64,000 bases of DNA from Synanceia verrucosa (GCA_029721515.1 CM056551.1:30105437-30169436), one strand, 5' to 3'; shown: positions 1 through 11,248, counted from the stretch's first letter. Translations and numbers: made by a program. Notes: generated from the letters alone by a model not told the origin.

Positions 1-459
1 AGGTAGAATAAGTAGATGTCCAAATAAGTAAATAACAAAGGTAAGGAAGTAAACAAACCTATCTATACAGGTGGAATAATAACTGATAAAGATAAGCAAA
101 CAGTGTCTAAATAAGTCAGCAGATAAACAACACAAATGGAACAACTGGTGTTCATAAAGATAAGAGCAGTATTAGTCGTCATGTTGAACATGGATAAATA
201 AAAGCATTGATTATAGAGCGTTTGCGTTGTTAGGAGTGCTTCTGGTGACCAGTAAGAAGTTAAAGATTTCAGTCCTGGTTGATTTTTAATTGAGATTAGA
301 TTATTTATCCTCTGGAGCGCAGAAATAGAAAAATGACGTGTGTGTTCATTTTTTCTAGGGTGATCATTGTGCTGTAAAAACATAAATGTTGCAGCACTTT
401 AACAGTCGTGTCGCCTCACTTGTGTGGGAATGGAGATCTTCCACACTGTCAGTGTAAAC

Positions 460-960
460 CTGCAGCTTTTATTGCTGCTGTTACTCATTAATACGGTTAC
501 TCAACAGTTGTTGTTGGTGTCCGTCGCTCTGATTAATGGCGGGGCCGTAAACAGCTGTCCTGTCCTCTGCTGCTGCTCGTCCCCCTGCCTCCATTAAGAG
601 ATGAGATGCAGAGACCTCTGAACTCCTGTCCAAGGTTATTCCAGGAGGCGTTGGCTCTGTGCCTGTTAGCGCCGCCGTTGTCGTCGTCCCGTTGCCAGGA
701 CCTGTCAGGCTGGCACAGGACACCTACGTCTCCTACAACACGCACTGTTAATGAGCTGCAGTTAGCGAACACATTGGACGCTCACTCTGCATCACTTCTT
801 TTAGCGTCGAGCAGCGCTGACAGGTTGATCTATGGCGGCTCGCTGCCTGTGGACTCCATCAGGAGGTTTTCTGGGAAGTGGGTCACGTCACAGTCAGTCT
901 GAACATGACCCTGGTTGTTGATATTTGCTTTGAGTGGCGGCTCGGCCTCTTTCTCCATGA
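460..960. other. candidate conserved non-coding element in ncor2 intron
   Basis: A 500-bp low-repeat intronic stretch with homeobox-type TAAT cores (for example ctcattaatacgg, ctgattaatggcg) and E-box-like CAGCTG motifs (for example taaacagctgtcc). It stands out from the AT-rich, repeat-laden intron around it. This is only a composition impression and conservation has not been tested. Confidence 0.25.
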
Positions 961-1019
961 GTTTAGAAAGCAAATGACATCTGCTGCTGCTGGATGGAGA
1001 CAGACGTTTATGACTGCTG

Positions 1020-2000
1020 ACGCCATGCCGTGCACTTGAAGGGGTATTGATTATGGCATTAAATATATATAACATAAGTGGAGTCATTTTTAGGCATTTC
1101 CGGATTGTTAAGAAGCTAATAGTCATTAGAAAATAACATTGATACTTTTGATTAATAGATTCAAACAAGATTTCCTCACAAAGTATGGCGATACTTTGCT
1201 GTGTTGCATTTAGTCGTTTTACAGGAGTAAAGTGGTTTTAATGAAGTCACACAATTTTAGAAAAGTGTTTCAGCTTTCTAACAGCTGGATAGAGACAGAT
1301 GAAGAGATATAGATCATGGCATTACATGACCTATTAAATAACACAGAGACATTTTAATTCTGCATATTATGAGAATGAAACTGCTAAATTCCTGAAGTAG
1401 AGTAGCAGCTGTTTGTTTCTATAATAAAAGATTAATACTTGAGGTCCATGTATTGGAACAATATCTCCACAACATATCGTGATACTTTGCTGTATTGTTT
1501 TAGATTACTTTTTCATTGTGCATTTCATCATTTTACAGCAGTAAAGTGTTTTTTTTACATAATTCTACATTTAAAATCTTGCTTGTAGTTGTGTTGTTTT
1601 GTGAAATTAATTCCTGGTTTTAATATTTTAATATTACATATTAAAAGAATGAAACTGCTAAAACCTCTGAAATACAGAATAGCAGCTGTCAGATTGGTAA
1701 GAAGTTAATATTTAATGTAATAAAAAGGTTGATACTGAACTAACTTCACCAGGCAGAATACCGTGACACTTCCTATGCCGTTTTTCACTCCCCTCGTTTA
1801 ACAGGCTGCTAATTGCTTTTCTTAATTTAGCATTTAGTAGTTTTACAGTAGAAAAGTGGATTCAGCATCGTTTTAAATTAGCGTATGATTTTGTAAGATG
1901 ATTAAAAATCTTGCTTGGCTCTTGACGTTCAGTACAGGGACTTCCATACTGTGCATTTGAAGAGGGTATTGATTACTGCATATAAACCATTGAATTGACA
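1020..2000 (+). repeat. degenerate ~300-bp tandem-like repeat
   Basis: Similar segments recur: 'gtgcacttgaaggggtattgatta' style text near 1030 and 1955, 'gatactttgctgt' near 1190 and 1480, and 'ttttacagNagtaaagtg' near 1220, 1535 and 1845. Copies are diverged, so the boundaries are approximate. Confidence 0.45.
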
Positions 2001-2127
2001 ATCTTTATAACAAGTGCACTTTGTACAGCTTACATCATTTTTTTTTATAGATGTGTATTTGACGTTGAGTGGAGACACAGTTGTCTTATTCCTCATGTTG
2101 ACTATGTCCTAATCCTGTTGTTTCCAG

Positions 2128-2270
2128 GCCTTCTCCAGTATGGTAGGAATTGGTCCGCCATCGCCAAGATGGTGGGATCGAAAACTGTGTCACAGTGCAA
2201 GAACTTCTACTTCAACTACAAGAAGAGGCAGAAACTGGATGAGATTCTGCAGCAGCATAAAATGAAATCT
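2128..2270 (+). CDS. ncor2: ncor2 exon w1: end of SANT2 domain
   Basis: Acceptor tttccag|gc and donor tct|gtaagc. Two bases complete an upstream codon, then 47 residues follow (1-47 of the window-encoded fragment). They contain the second half of the SANT2 domain: GRNWSAIAKMVGSKTVSQ then KNFYFNYKKRQKLDEILQQH. SANT2 (histone interaction domain) binds unacetylated histone tails in the SMRT-HDAC3 complex. The residues are nearly those of mammalian NCOR1/2. The first half of the domain is outside the window. Confidence 0.95.
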
Positions 2271-2371
2271 GTAAGCTCAGGGACGGTTTTTGTGATGCTG
2301 CCAGAGTAATTTTAAGTCTGGGTTTTGTTCCTTGGGCTGTTTTTATTTAGTGCTTGTTTGTTTTCTCCTAG

Positions 2372-2510
2372 GAGAAAGAGCGAAAGGCCCGTCGACGGGG
2401 CAAAGCCCTGCAGAACGAGGAGGCCAGCGCCCCCTACGCAGCAGAGGAGGAGGAGCTGGAGGGTTCAGGAGCCAGTGGCAACGAGGAGGAGGCTCCTGAA
2501 GACGGAGAAG
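2372..2510 (+). CDS. ncor2: ncor2 exon w2: basic/acidic linker after SANT2
   Basis: Acceptor ttctcctag|gag and donor gaag|gtacgc (phase 1). Residues 48-93 start EKERKARRRGKALQ and turn acidic (EEEELEGSGASGNEEE). The EKER..RRK start and the GNEEE motif match the segment directly after SANT2 in SMRT. The preceding intron is only 101 bp. Confidence 0.92.
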
Positions 2511-2624
2511 GTACGCTGCTGCCCACAACTACACGCTAACAAAGAAAACTCTGAAGTAAAAGGTTCTGTTTCAGTTCCTTTTAGCAAGTGAGGAGTATTA
2601 TAAATACTTAAAAACCGAGGAAGG

Positions 2625-2900
2625 AATCACCAGAGGCTCCACGATACGATATTACCACGATAATTTAGTCACAATATGATTTTATCACGCCACTTAAGTC
2701 ATTATATATGAACACGATATAATAGTATCACAGCACAATATTATCACAATAATTAAGTCACAATACAATCTTATGATCCATATTATCAGGGTACAATGCT
2801 GTCATGATACGATTATATCGTGATGATTAGGTCACAATATGATATTATCACGTTACTTAGGTCATGATACAATGTTATTTTGATTTTAATTAAAGCGCAA
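2625..2900 (+). repeat. degenerate 'cgatattatcacgat' repeat
   Basis: Intronic AT-rich stretch built from variants of 'cacgatacgatattatcacgataatttagtcacaat' with a period of roughly 40-50 bp, a type of repeat common in fish introns. Copies are too diverged to count reliably. Confidence 0.6.
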
Positions 2901-3399
2901 TATAAGTATTGTGATAAACTATATTGCAATTTATTATATATTTTTTTTAGCTGTTTTATCTACTAAGACGCTGTTTTCAGTCTGTTCATTATCATTCCTT
3001 TTGAAAATGGTCACTGCAGTTTCCCGAGGATTTTTGCAAAGGGGAAACTTTCAAAACTGAACGTTATTGTCTCTTGAAGTCTTTGTCTAATAAAATGGCC
3101 ACTGCATATAATGTAATGTATCAGTGAAAGTGATGGAGTATCTCCCTGTTAGCTTGAGGAATCATCATCACATGAAGAAGCATCATAAAAATCCTGCTGT
3201 AGCCCCGGAGCGACTTCCTCCATCACCCCAATCGGTTTTATGTTCCTCCTTTTTGTGCGCTGAAACCTGATTAGGTAGAAGAGCGGCACTGGGAAGAATC
3301 TGGTTTAGCAGAAAGACTTGGAGACAAGATGAAAGGAATTAGGACGAGGCCGTTTAGCGTGATTTCCAGTATCTTGTTTCCTTTTTGTTTCCTGGCCAG

Positions 3400-3823
3400 G
3401 TGGAGCCAACAACAGCTCCGACACAGAGAGCTTGCCCTCGCCACACTCCTCAGAGGACAGCAAGGCTAAGGAGGAGGGCTCGAGCCGCTCCAAGGCCAGC
3501 TCCACCTCCGGAGACAAGGACGCCGCCAGGTCCGACGCGAGCCAGGCGGCGGACGAGAAACCTGCGGTCAAGGAGGACGCCGAGTCGACTGTCAAGCGGG
3601 AAATAAAGACCGAGACCGTGGAGCCCAACAAGGAGCAGCCGGCGGCGCCCAGCGATGCCATGGATAAAAAACCTCCAGCTGCAGAGATGGAGGAGGTCAA
3701 AGGCTCCACCAAGAGCTCCAAGAAGGACCATGGGGCCAAGACGGGTTCCCATGGAGACAGTGACTCTAGCGCCACCTGCAGTGCCGATGAGGTGGAGGAG
3801 ACGGACAACACAGAGAAGAGCAG
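3400..3823 (+). CDS. ncor2: ncor2 exon w3: charged Ser/Glu/Lys-rich linker
   Basis: Acceptor ctggccag|gt and donor gagcag|gtaatc (phase 2). Residues 95-234 begin NNSSDTESLPSPHSSED and end SDSSATCSADEVEE, both landmarks of vertebrate SMRT. The centre is low complexity (Ser, Glu, Lys, Ala) and probably disordered. It is unusually GC-rich for the window, so long open frames appear on the opposite strand as well. Confidence 0.93.
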
Positions 3824-5216
3824 GTAATCTCTTTGAGAGCCACTGACGTGTTTTATACGTCATTTAAAATTCAACGCTCGAGTGCCAGAAACGTATAAAC
3901 ACGCCAAAGCCTTTTTTCAGCAGCTGGCAGAAGAGAACGCTCTGACACAGCCTGTGAGTAAAACAGGCTTCTGGGAGATGTAGTCAGAGCATAAAGAGAC
4001 GGTATACACCACAGAGATCAAAACAGGAAGTGGAGACGATCGAGATTAGAGAGTAAAACAAACTGTCTGGACAAAAAGTAGTGATTTTGGTGAAAGTGTC
4101 CTCTACTCTACCTCTGATAAAACAAGAATGGAACAAGATAAAAACAAACATTTTTTTCATGATGAAATAGAGAGTCTCTTCTTTCATTTGAGCTATTCAG
4201 TGTTTTCAGAGACATAGTACAAAATATTCTGTGGGTCTTAAAATGACTCAAGAACGCTGGCAAAAGTAAATGAGTCAAACATGTTCGGTATTTACGAGGA
4301 CAGCCGGCTGAAGAAGGATTTACAACGACTGCAGACTGATGCAAAACGTGAAGCGTAAATTAGGGAGCTGGACCTCAGAAACAGGAGGAGCAACTAGTTG
4401 CAACTTGTCAGCCATGTTTGTTGACACCAAATCAATCAAAAATCAAATGAAAAGCTTTTATTGTCATTTTTTTACAGTGTGTGCCGTAAAACTGGCAGCA
4501 CTGCTCCACAACAAATTTACATCCAACAGTCGAGCAAGTATAAAAACATAAATGATAATATAAATATAGTAAGTAATATCTACGGGGCATGCAGTTGGTA
4601 TAAAGGGAGAGGTATTGAACATCAGTTACGCTCTGTGTGTCATATACACAGTTATTGTGTTTTATTCACAGTTTTTGTTACATAAGTTCAGTTTTTCACA
4701 TATAAATATAACATCAAAGTCATGTTTGAGAGGTTTTTAGATTGGTTTTGTGCTGTTTTTGGCCAAGTCGTTGCTCTTTTCTTACTACAAGAACAAAACT
4801 GTTGATGAATCATAACATGTCTGTGAAGAATCCTTAAGAGACAGTAGAAATGATTTAAAAATTCAAAACAACCCATAGATTGCCCATGTTTGTTTGTTTT
4901 TTTTTCTTAATGTATAAATGACGTTGTGCTATCTTTACCAGTGACATCACTGCGCCTGCTTGATGTTTTTAGCGTCAAAGGGCTTCTGGTTTTCTGCTAG
5001 GTGTCCTACTTCTGCGGTCGACCACAGCAGACATCAGAAAATAAGGCAGCGAGGCTTCTCCAGTGTTATTAGTTGCCTAGCTACGCTGTACAGCAGGGAG
5101 GCCATATTTGGCAGAGCCACATGTGTGTACACCACGGGTTCCTCTTTCTTATCAGCCACAGGTTTTATTAGTCCTTTGTACCCATGAGGAGATGGATTTA
5201 CCGTGTGTATACAGTC

Positions 5217-5219
<3 letters not shown>

Positions 5220-5248
<29 letters not shown>
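5220..5248 (+). repeat. (GT)n microsatellite
   Basis: Perfect GT dinucleotide run of about 14 units in an ncor2 intron. Confidence 0.95.
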
Positions 5249-5252
<4 letters not shown>

Positions 5253-5398
5253 AGGCCATAAGACATTAGTGTCAAAGTGCGTGGGAGGACTGATTAGTCG
5301 TGTTTGCACGGTATTTGTTCAATTTTTTCCATGACAGCAGACTGCATGTACTGGCAGAGCCGAGGGAAAAGCTGTCCTCTCTGCCAAAGCAAACAAAG

Positions 5399-5401
<3 letters not shown>

Positions 5402-5437
<36 letters not shown>
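5402..5437 (+). repeat. (GT)n microsatellite
   Basis: Perfect GT dinucleotide run of about 18 units, 155 bp downstream of the previous one. Confidence 0.95.
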
Positions 5438-5438
<1 letters not shown>

Positions 5439-5675
5439 TGATATTGAAGCTCTATTGTGTGCTATCGACAGATGTGTGAGACATGGATATGGATTTTTAG
5501 TGGTTCTCTCAAACACAAACCCATCACCATCATGTCTGGTCACTTTCTCCAACATCTGAACACTTAAACACTTCAGTTTAGTGAGCGAGGATGTGTGTGT
5601 GTCGGTGCTAAGGTGGATTTTCAAACATATTCTGAAGCCTAAAGTTGTTTTTTTTGACTGCTGTGTTTTTCGCAG

Positions 5676-5796
5676 AATTACTTCTCCACGGCCGAGCCTG
5701 CTGAACTACAGCCATGACGGGGTCATCTCCTCCCCGCTGCAGAAGCCCATGGACCTGAAGCAGCTCAAACAGAGGGCTGCTGCTATCCCTCCTATC
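5676..5796 (+). CDS. ncor2: ncor2 exon w4: DLKQLKQRAAAIPPI motif
   Basis: Acceptor ttttcgcag|aa and donor cctatc|gtgagt (phase 0). Residues 236-275 contain ITSPRPSLLN and the block KPMDLKQLKQRAAAIPPI. That block is close to identical in NCOR1 and NCOR2, so it anchors the frame. Confidence 0.95.
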
Positions 5797-7446
5797 GTGA
5801 GTCACTGCTTGGCTTCTAACCTGTGTTTTAACACGATATATAACAGTGAAGAGCATCTCAGCGTCTCCAGCTTTTGGTACAAGGCTGTCAGTGAGCAAAA
5901 GCATAATTTTTAATCCCGAGCTTTTATTTTGTCTCTTTGACGCACTCTCATTAGCAGCTTCCTGCTTCTGAATGGTTGGTTTTATTTTGGAAAACTCCCA
6001 GACAGCTCAGTAATATTTGCCATGTGTAAAAACTGAATTAAAATATCAGGGAAGTACTTCCTTTCTAAGCTAGCTGCTACAAGCTAAGCTAATGCTAGTG
6101 CAGCTAATCAGAGGGATGCTAACAGCTTATTCATCCCGGTCAGCTCAAAGATCTTTCAGCTCTTTCTTTGCTCTTCAGAGATGACTTCAGTAAATACTCA
6201 CTTTTACCAAATTACTGAGCAGAGCTTGAACGCATCATAATGAAACTCACTGGTATTAACTGCCGCTTTCAGCTATTTATTTTCCACAAACTCTGTGCCC
6301 CCAGGCGTGTTGACAGTGAGTTTAATGCATCCTTTAACTTTTTAGACGCCGCTCTTGAGAATTTTGGCAGCAGCTTGTTAAATTTGTACAGCAGGTGGAT
6401 TTTCTTTGGTGTCACAAGATCATGCAATCCCCCAAAAATCCTTCTGGTCAGACTCGAATGCTGCGTTCGTGTTGTATCGGAAGTCAGGATTCGCAACTGG
6501 GAATGATGTCACACCCGATTTGATGGCGTTCGAGTAAACAAGTCGGAAAACCAAGATGGACGCCTCCAGGGAAAAGTTTGCGGCATTTGTGATGCCTTTG
6601 TGTTCGGCTCAACAGACCAATCAGCGTCCTGTGAGGAGCTGCTTCTGCTTTCAGCTTTCAAACAGGAAACAAAATGTTGGCTCGTTTTGGAAACTTTTTT
6701 TTTCCTCTTCTATTATGAAAATAAATCAAGGAAATGTGGTTCTGAAATTGTTTTAGTTGAGAAATGAGCTGTGCGAGAAACCGAACGAAAAGTGCAGGGT
6801 TCCCGTGGTCTTAACTTAAAATCTGGATAATTAAGGTCTTGAATTGCCTCAAATTTACCGTCAATTTGCTGTAGGTCTTAAATTTTCAGATGATGCGTTT
6901 ACTGCCAATAGGAAAACACAGTATTCAGAGATTTACTACAGTTTTATGTACTTATTTTCTACCAAAGAAATTGTTATGATATTTTTGGGGTTGTAAATTC
7001 TAAATTTGTTGAAGTCTTAAAAAGTATTAAATTTGACTTTTAAAATAGTGCAAGAATCTTGGAGCAACAAGCGGCACTAAAGTTTTTTCAGTTTGATTGA
7101 CAGCTTGTTCGTCCAATCACCTGCCAGGTATTCTGTGAAAGCTCCCGCTCTTTTCACACTAGTTTTCAGTGATGGTTCTGTGAAACAAACCATCTATCAG
7201 GCTCAGGTTATCGACTTGATGCCGTAGTATTGGAGATAAGGGCCCGGCAGGTGGAATTGTTAAGTCATATTTGTATGAAATAAGGCGGCCAGATGGAGCA
7301 TGATGGGACAGATTGCTTTGTGGAGAAGAAACTGGACCCAGGCGTTAGGGAAATGTTAGCTCACCAAGAAAGAGGAGCTATCATGTTTATCAGATAGCGG
7401 ACATGGGTAACCGTATGTCTCATAACCTTTTTATTTTCATGTGCAG
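5797..7446 (+). other. ncor2: ncor2 intron (w4-w5)
   Basis: Contains a copy of dispersed repeat family A (5945-6135). A stretch near 6455-6580 and a 'ggtcttaaatt'-rich stretch near 6800-7070 both look like common fish interspersed repeats. No coding signal was seen. Confidence 0.55.
5945..6135 (+). repeat. dispersed repeat family A, copy 1
   Basis: Shares long matches with 11775-12200 and, inverted, with 21690-22050, 33830-34190 and 62090-62420. Diagnostic pieces are gcagcttcctgcttc, cccagacagctcagtaat, cagggaagtacttcc and gctaagctaatgctagtg. No coding capacity, class unknown. Confidence 0.75.
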
Positions 7447-7705
7447 ATGCCAGAAGCCTCCATGCAGGGCAGCCAGCGGAGCGGCGGCACCAAGGCAGTG
7501 CTGCCCCCTCATGCCCTGGCCTTGTACCAGCAGCAGATCACCATGGCTCATGGGGAGTCCTCTCAGGAGGTCAAACTGCAGCAGCAGCAGCAGCCGATCT
7601 CAGGCCAGCCGGCCAAACAGCAGCCGTACAGCCTGCAGGCCGAAAGAGACCACAGCAGCAGTCCTCGCATTCGCCCTCGGAGTCCGTCCACCAGCGACAA
7701 GGACG
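7447..7705 (+). CDS. ncor2: ncor2 exon w5: Gln/Ser/Pro-rich linker
   Basis: Acceptor atgtgcag|atg and donor gacg|gtacgc (phase 1). Residues 276-361 include LPPHALALYQQQITMAHGE, a short Gln run, and end RPRSPSTSDKD. This corresponds to the poorly conserved Pro/Gln-rich stretch after the IPPI motif in SMRT, ending at the ADKE-like junction. Frame continuity and the flanking exons support it. Confidence 0.88.
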
Positions 7706-8539
7706 GTACGCTCACCTCCACCACGCCGAAACACCACAGACCGATCACCTCATCAGTCCACCGCCAGTCAGACAGTAGCTAGAGAAGAATAGCATCTTCT
7801 AGAAGCTTGAACCCTCAGCATTTCTCCTTTTTCCATTCTGAGCTTTAAAACTGCAGGCTGTGTTTACAAGCTGCAAAAATGAAGGACGAGGAATCTGTAA
7901 CCTGCTGTTTCTGCCACATTTGATCCAGTTCCAGTGAGCTGGTCGTCGCTTTAACCTTGAGTCTGTGTCCTCTGGTGTTCAGGGTATTCAAGTGTTTCTA
8001 GGCCACTGGCAGAGAGGGAGCTGATAAATGATCTGGTGTTGCTGTTGACCCAGAAGGGAATCTAGTCTAGTTCACTTACTGTGGATCAGAGAAAGACTTC
8101 CTGCAGCAGTCCAGACAAAGACGGCTTTTTAATAACCGTCAGAGCGCTGAGACAGAGGGGAACGCACGACAGGCGAAGGGTTGGGAAACAGAAACTGGGT
8201 TCCAAATGAGACAAGAAGAAATAAAAAAACAAAAAAATCTTTCAGCTCTACAGCAGCTGTTCACCATCATTATTTAACCTGAAGACTGCATCAGTACCAG
8301 CGCTCCTGAAGAAACATCTGGAAAATTATTCAAATTAAATTAGCATTTTATTAATATTTTATTTTACTTTTGCCCGACCTCAAAATGCTCCAATCAGAAC
8401 TAAAATTAAAGGAATATACTATTATTGAGCTGCAAATAAGCAGCCAAATTAGACTGTACAAAATGAGTTTATACGGTCCATAAATGTTACAAAATGCATC
8501 ATTTATATGAAATAATATGAAGTGTGTACAGATTTTTAA

Positions 8540-8810
8540 TAGAGCTGCAATGATTATTTGATTAACTAAAAACCAGATTTATCGTCAAGTTTTCTGACAA
8601 TGGATTGACTGGTTTGAGTAATGTTTTTTTTCTGAATATTTCCTGGTTTCTTTCTTCCTCTATGACAGTAAACTGAATATATTTGAGACATTCGAAACAC
8701 TGAGCCACATTTTTCACCATTTTCTGACATTTTATAGCCCAAACTGATCAATTTATCAAGAAAATACTCAACAGATTAATCAACAGTATAAATTTGACCC
8801 TTCAAATAAT
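8540..8810. repeat. dispersed fish repeat with 'attaatcaac' ends
   Basis: Begins gagctgcaatgattatttgat and closes with ctcaacagattaatcaacag. Related text occurs at about 23945-24130 and 49330-49510 (gaagctgcaatca, actgtcagag.gga). This looks like a widespread non-autonomous fish element. Boundaries are approximate. Confidence 0.5.
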
Positions 8811-8954
8811 CCCAATGAATGACCAGAATAAGACTGAGAGTTGTTTAAATCCAAACGGCCTTCAGCATGTCTTAATATTCCAGAAGAAGCTCAGACATAT
8901 TGAGTGAAAATGTGTGAGGATGCGATGATCTGTGGTGTGTTTGTGTCCCTTCAG

Positions 8955-9002
8955 AGCTGGAAGGCAACGAGAGGTGGTTACTGACCCTCCTGCAGGGATT
9001 AA
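8955..9002 (+). CDS. ncor2: possible cassette exon of ncor2 (16 codons)
   Basis: A 48-nt open segment is bounded by an acceptor with pyrimidine tract (ttgtgtcccttcag|ag) and a donor (attaa|gtaggt). Its phases fit exactly between exons w5 and w6, adding about 16 residues starting ELEGNERWLLTLL. Skipping it also keeps the frame (GAA joins the exons). I do not recognise the peptide in a known SMRT isoform, so this could be chance. Confidence 0.3.
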
Positions 9003-9299
9003 GTAGGTTCACCCCTTGCCACACCATTCCCTTTGTGATGTTAATTTAATGACACCTTAACCGCACTGCAGGGTGTGTTCTGTACCATGAATATCAGCAG
9101 TGGCTTGTTGTGTATGTTGGCGTGTTAACTCTTATGACATCACCTTGACTGGGAAGAGGCGTGAGGGGTTCAATGGCTGCTCGGAGAACAGTGTTGGTGT
9201 TGTTGACGGCGAGCGGCGGCTGAATGGCTGCTTCTTGGATTAGCAGAGGCCTCGCAGAGCGCCGGGCTTTGGTCCTAACTCGGTGTCTTCTTGTTGCAG

Positions 9300-9464
9300 A
9301 AAAGTCCAGAGCTTTCTCTCCGCACGGCGACGCCAAGAAGCCGGCGCTGGGTCCGGACGACCCGAGGACCTCCAGCCTGGGGCGACCCGTCCTCTCACCA
9401 TACCCCATGTCCCCACGAGACATGGCCAAGATCAGCCACGACCAGCACCTGCTCCACTTCAACT
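9300..9464 (+). CDS. ncor2: ncor2 exon w6
   Basis: Acceptor cttgttgcag|aa and donor caact|gtgagt (phase 1). Residues 363-416 read KSRAFSPHGDAKKPALG and later VLSPYPMSPRDMAKISHD. Proline/serine-rich linker corresponding to the region before PPPLISS in SMRT. The frame links w5 to w7 without a stop. Confidence 0.88.
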
Positions 9465-10034
9465 GTGAGTCCGGCCTGATCTTAAAGTCCCGTTCGACCA
9501 GATTTAAGTCTTTAATCCTTATCGTTTGACTGGAACACTGAGACAATATTTTAAACAAATCTACAAAGACTCACTTGAATGAATTCAACCTGGAAAATTA
9601 AAACCACTAATATCCAAAACGCATCACTTCCTGTCGTCTCCCTGTTGATCTGTCCGAGGTCAGGATAAGTCATCAAACTGTTTACAGAAAGAAAAAAAAT
9701 GCAGCTTTATTGATTTTAACAGATGTATTAGAGCAGCGTGGAGCATCCAGGAGGAGTGAGGAATTTAAACTGAATTCACCTTTTTAGAGCCAAACTTGAG
9801 CCAGATAAACATTTGCTCTGTATATTATACATGCATGAGAGATAAATTGATTTTAATACAGATTTTTTTTGTGAAATCAGTAAAGTGTCTTTGAGTAGAA
9901 ATAAGTTTTATAATAAAAACATTATTATTATAACTATGAAATAAATAATTAACAGAGGATGCTAAAAACTGGGAAACTGTGTTTTTCATTCATTGGGGAA
10001 TTTGTAAATAATCCTAATCTGTGCTGCCTTCCAG

Positions 10035-10138
10035 CGTTCCAGCAGACAGGCCACCCCTCCCTCACTAATCTGCCTCCAGACAGTGGAAGGCCTCCTCCTC
10101 TCATCTCCTCCTCCAAGCCAGGAGGCTCCATCACACAG
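10035..10138 (+). CDS. ncor2: ncor2 exon w7: PPPLISSSKPGGSITQ
   Basis: Acceptor gccttccag|cg and donor cacacag|gtatta (phase 0). Residues 418-451 end RPPPLISSSKPGGSITQ, matching the NPPPLISSAK segment of SMRT and the first of the repeated GSI(T/S)(Q/K) motifs. A hAT-like MITE begins 10 nt into the following intron. Confidence 0.93.
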
Positions 10139-10148
10139 GTATTAAAAC

Positions 10149-10757
10149 TAGAGATGCACCGATCCAGTTTATTCTGATCCAATCCCGATCTGATACTACT
10201 GATGAATGAATGAAGTGTATACCTTACCATGTGAGTGAAGGCATCAGACTAGACATAAACATTTAGCTTTGTTAAAAAAAGGTAACAAATGAACACAGAT
10301 ATAAATGTACTTCATTTATTAATGAACAAATAACAAAGTGTACATGAGCAGCAAAAAGAAATCAATAACACTTCCATGTAAAGTGCACTGCAAACAGATA
10401 TTTTCAAATGTAATATCAAATCTAGCATGTTGATGTGTGTTTGCTTATCACTAGCTGCTGTGTGCTCTGCATTAGGGCTGCTCCATTATGGAAAAAATCA
10501 TTATCACCATTATTTTGGTCAATATTTACATCACCATTATCCAAAGGATTATTTTTGAGTTACACAATGCATTTCTTCATCATTTCTCTGTGTCAAAAAA
10601 CAACACTGCATATGGTGTTTGATATGAAATATAAACAGTAATATTAGTAACATCCTGTTTTTAAAGCTAGACGCAGAAACAGAACTTTTTTATTATTGAC
10701 ACATTTTATGACAGAGGACAAGGAGTGATCGGCGGGGTTGCGGTGATCAGTGAGAGT
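10149..10757 (+). mobile_element. hAT-like MITE, deleted/truncated copy 1
   Basis: Starts tagagatgcaccgatccag and is nearly identical to 27077 onwards for about 480 bp. It lacks about 250 bp present in copy 2 (between 27630 and 27880) and loses similarity near 10757, so the 3' inverted repeat is missing. It lies 10 nt downstream of exon w7. No transposase is encoded. High identity to copy 2 suggests recent activity. Confidence 0.85.
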
Positions 10758-10784
10758 AGGGGATGGCGGCGAGGGGAGCGGATT

Positions 10785-10970
10785 ACAAATTATGTGATAT
10801 ATAACATTATTCAGTTATATAGTTTATACAGAAGTATCTAATATATAACATTTAATATATAATATTTACAGTGTTGTAGAAGTATATATGATATAACGTA
10901 ACTCAGTATAATAGCAGTTTATACGGAAATATATATCGTATAATGTATAATATTTACAGTATATGCAGAA
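10785..10970 (+). repeat. AT-rich degenerate tandem repeat
   Basis: Repeating 'agtttatacNgaaNtat' and 'atataacattta' pieces between the truncated MITE and exon w8, period about 60 bp, strongly diverged. Confidence 0.5.
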
Positions 10971-11047
10971 ATTGCAAAATGTGCAGTTTGAATGGGCATG
11001 CCTTGGTAAACTAAAAGTATGTGAATATTATGACGTTGTCTCTTCAG

Positions 11048-11147
11048 GGCACCCCGGTGCAGCTGCACAGCCCGGCTCATGGCTTGGACCACGGGAAGAT
11101 GACCCCCACCCAGATGGGTTTGTCTTGGATGGATCAGAGGAAAGTGG
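11048..11147 (+). CDS. ncor2: ncor2 exon w8
   Basis: Acceptor gtctcttcag|ggc and donor gtgg|gtgagt (phase 1). Residues 452-484 begin GTPVQLHSPAHG and end SWMDQRKV. Corresponds to the SMRT segment with VQLHVP..HAK and MDPKKL. Frame and splice sites are unambiguous. Confidence 0.92.
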
Positions 11148-11248
11148 GTGAGTGAAACTGTGCACCTCAACGTTTCTGTCCTGTCATCCAACATCTGATA
11201 TTAAGATGTGGTCCTCATGACTGTCTATGGGTTTGTCCAACACAGCAG

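Larger units (their letters stand above)
1..2127 (+). other. ncor2: ncor2 intron (5' end outside window)
   Basis: No exon is recognisable before 2128. Bases 1-450 are AT-rich. Bases 460-960 are less repetitive and more complex. From about 1020 to 2000 there are about three degenerate copies of a roughly 300-bp block, each containing a 'gatactttgctg'-like and a 'ttttacag.agtaaagtg'-like segment. The 98-codon open frame at 606-902 resembles no SMRT sequence. Confidence 0.6.
3824..5675 (+). other. ncor2: ncor2 intron (w3-w4)
   Basis: 1.85-kb intron without recognised exon. It holds two GT microsatellites (5220-5248 and 5402-5437). The remainder is unremarkable AT-rich sequence. Confidence 0.6.
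7706..9299 (+). other. ncor2: ncor2 intron (w5-w6)
   Basis: Holds a possible alternative exon (8955-9002) and a dispersed 'gattaatcga'-type repeat at about 8540-8810. Otherwise nothing was recognised. Confidence 0.55.

Noticed and set aside
3305..3863. 168- and 137-residue minus-strand frames
   Set aside because: Shadow of the GC-rich, low-complexity coding exon w3 of ncor2. No similarity recognised.
8955..8973. Shorter version of the candidate exon ending before gtggtt
   Set aside because: 19 nt would break the reading frame between w5 and w6. Only the 48-nt version fits.
10435..10641. Identical 68-residue open frame found at 10435-10641 and 27368-27574
   Set aside because: Both lie inside the two copies of the same non-coding MITE, so identity reflects recent transposition and not protein conservation.
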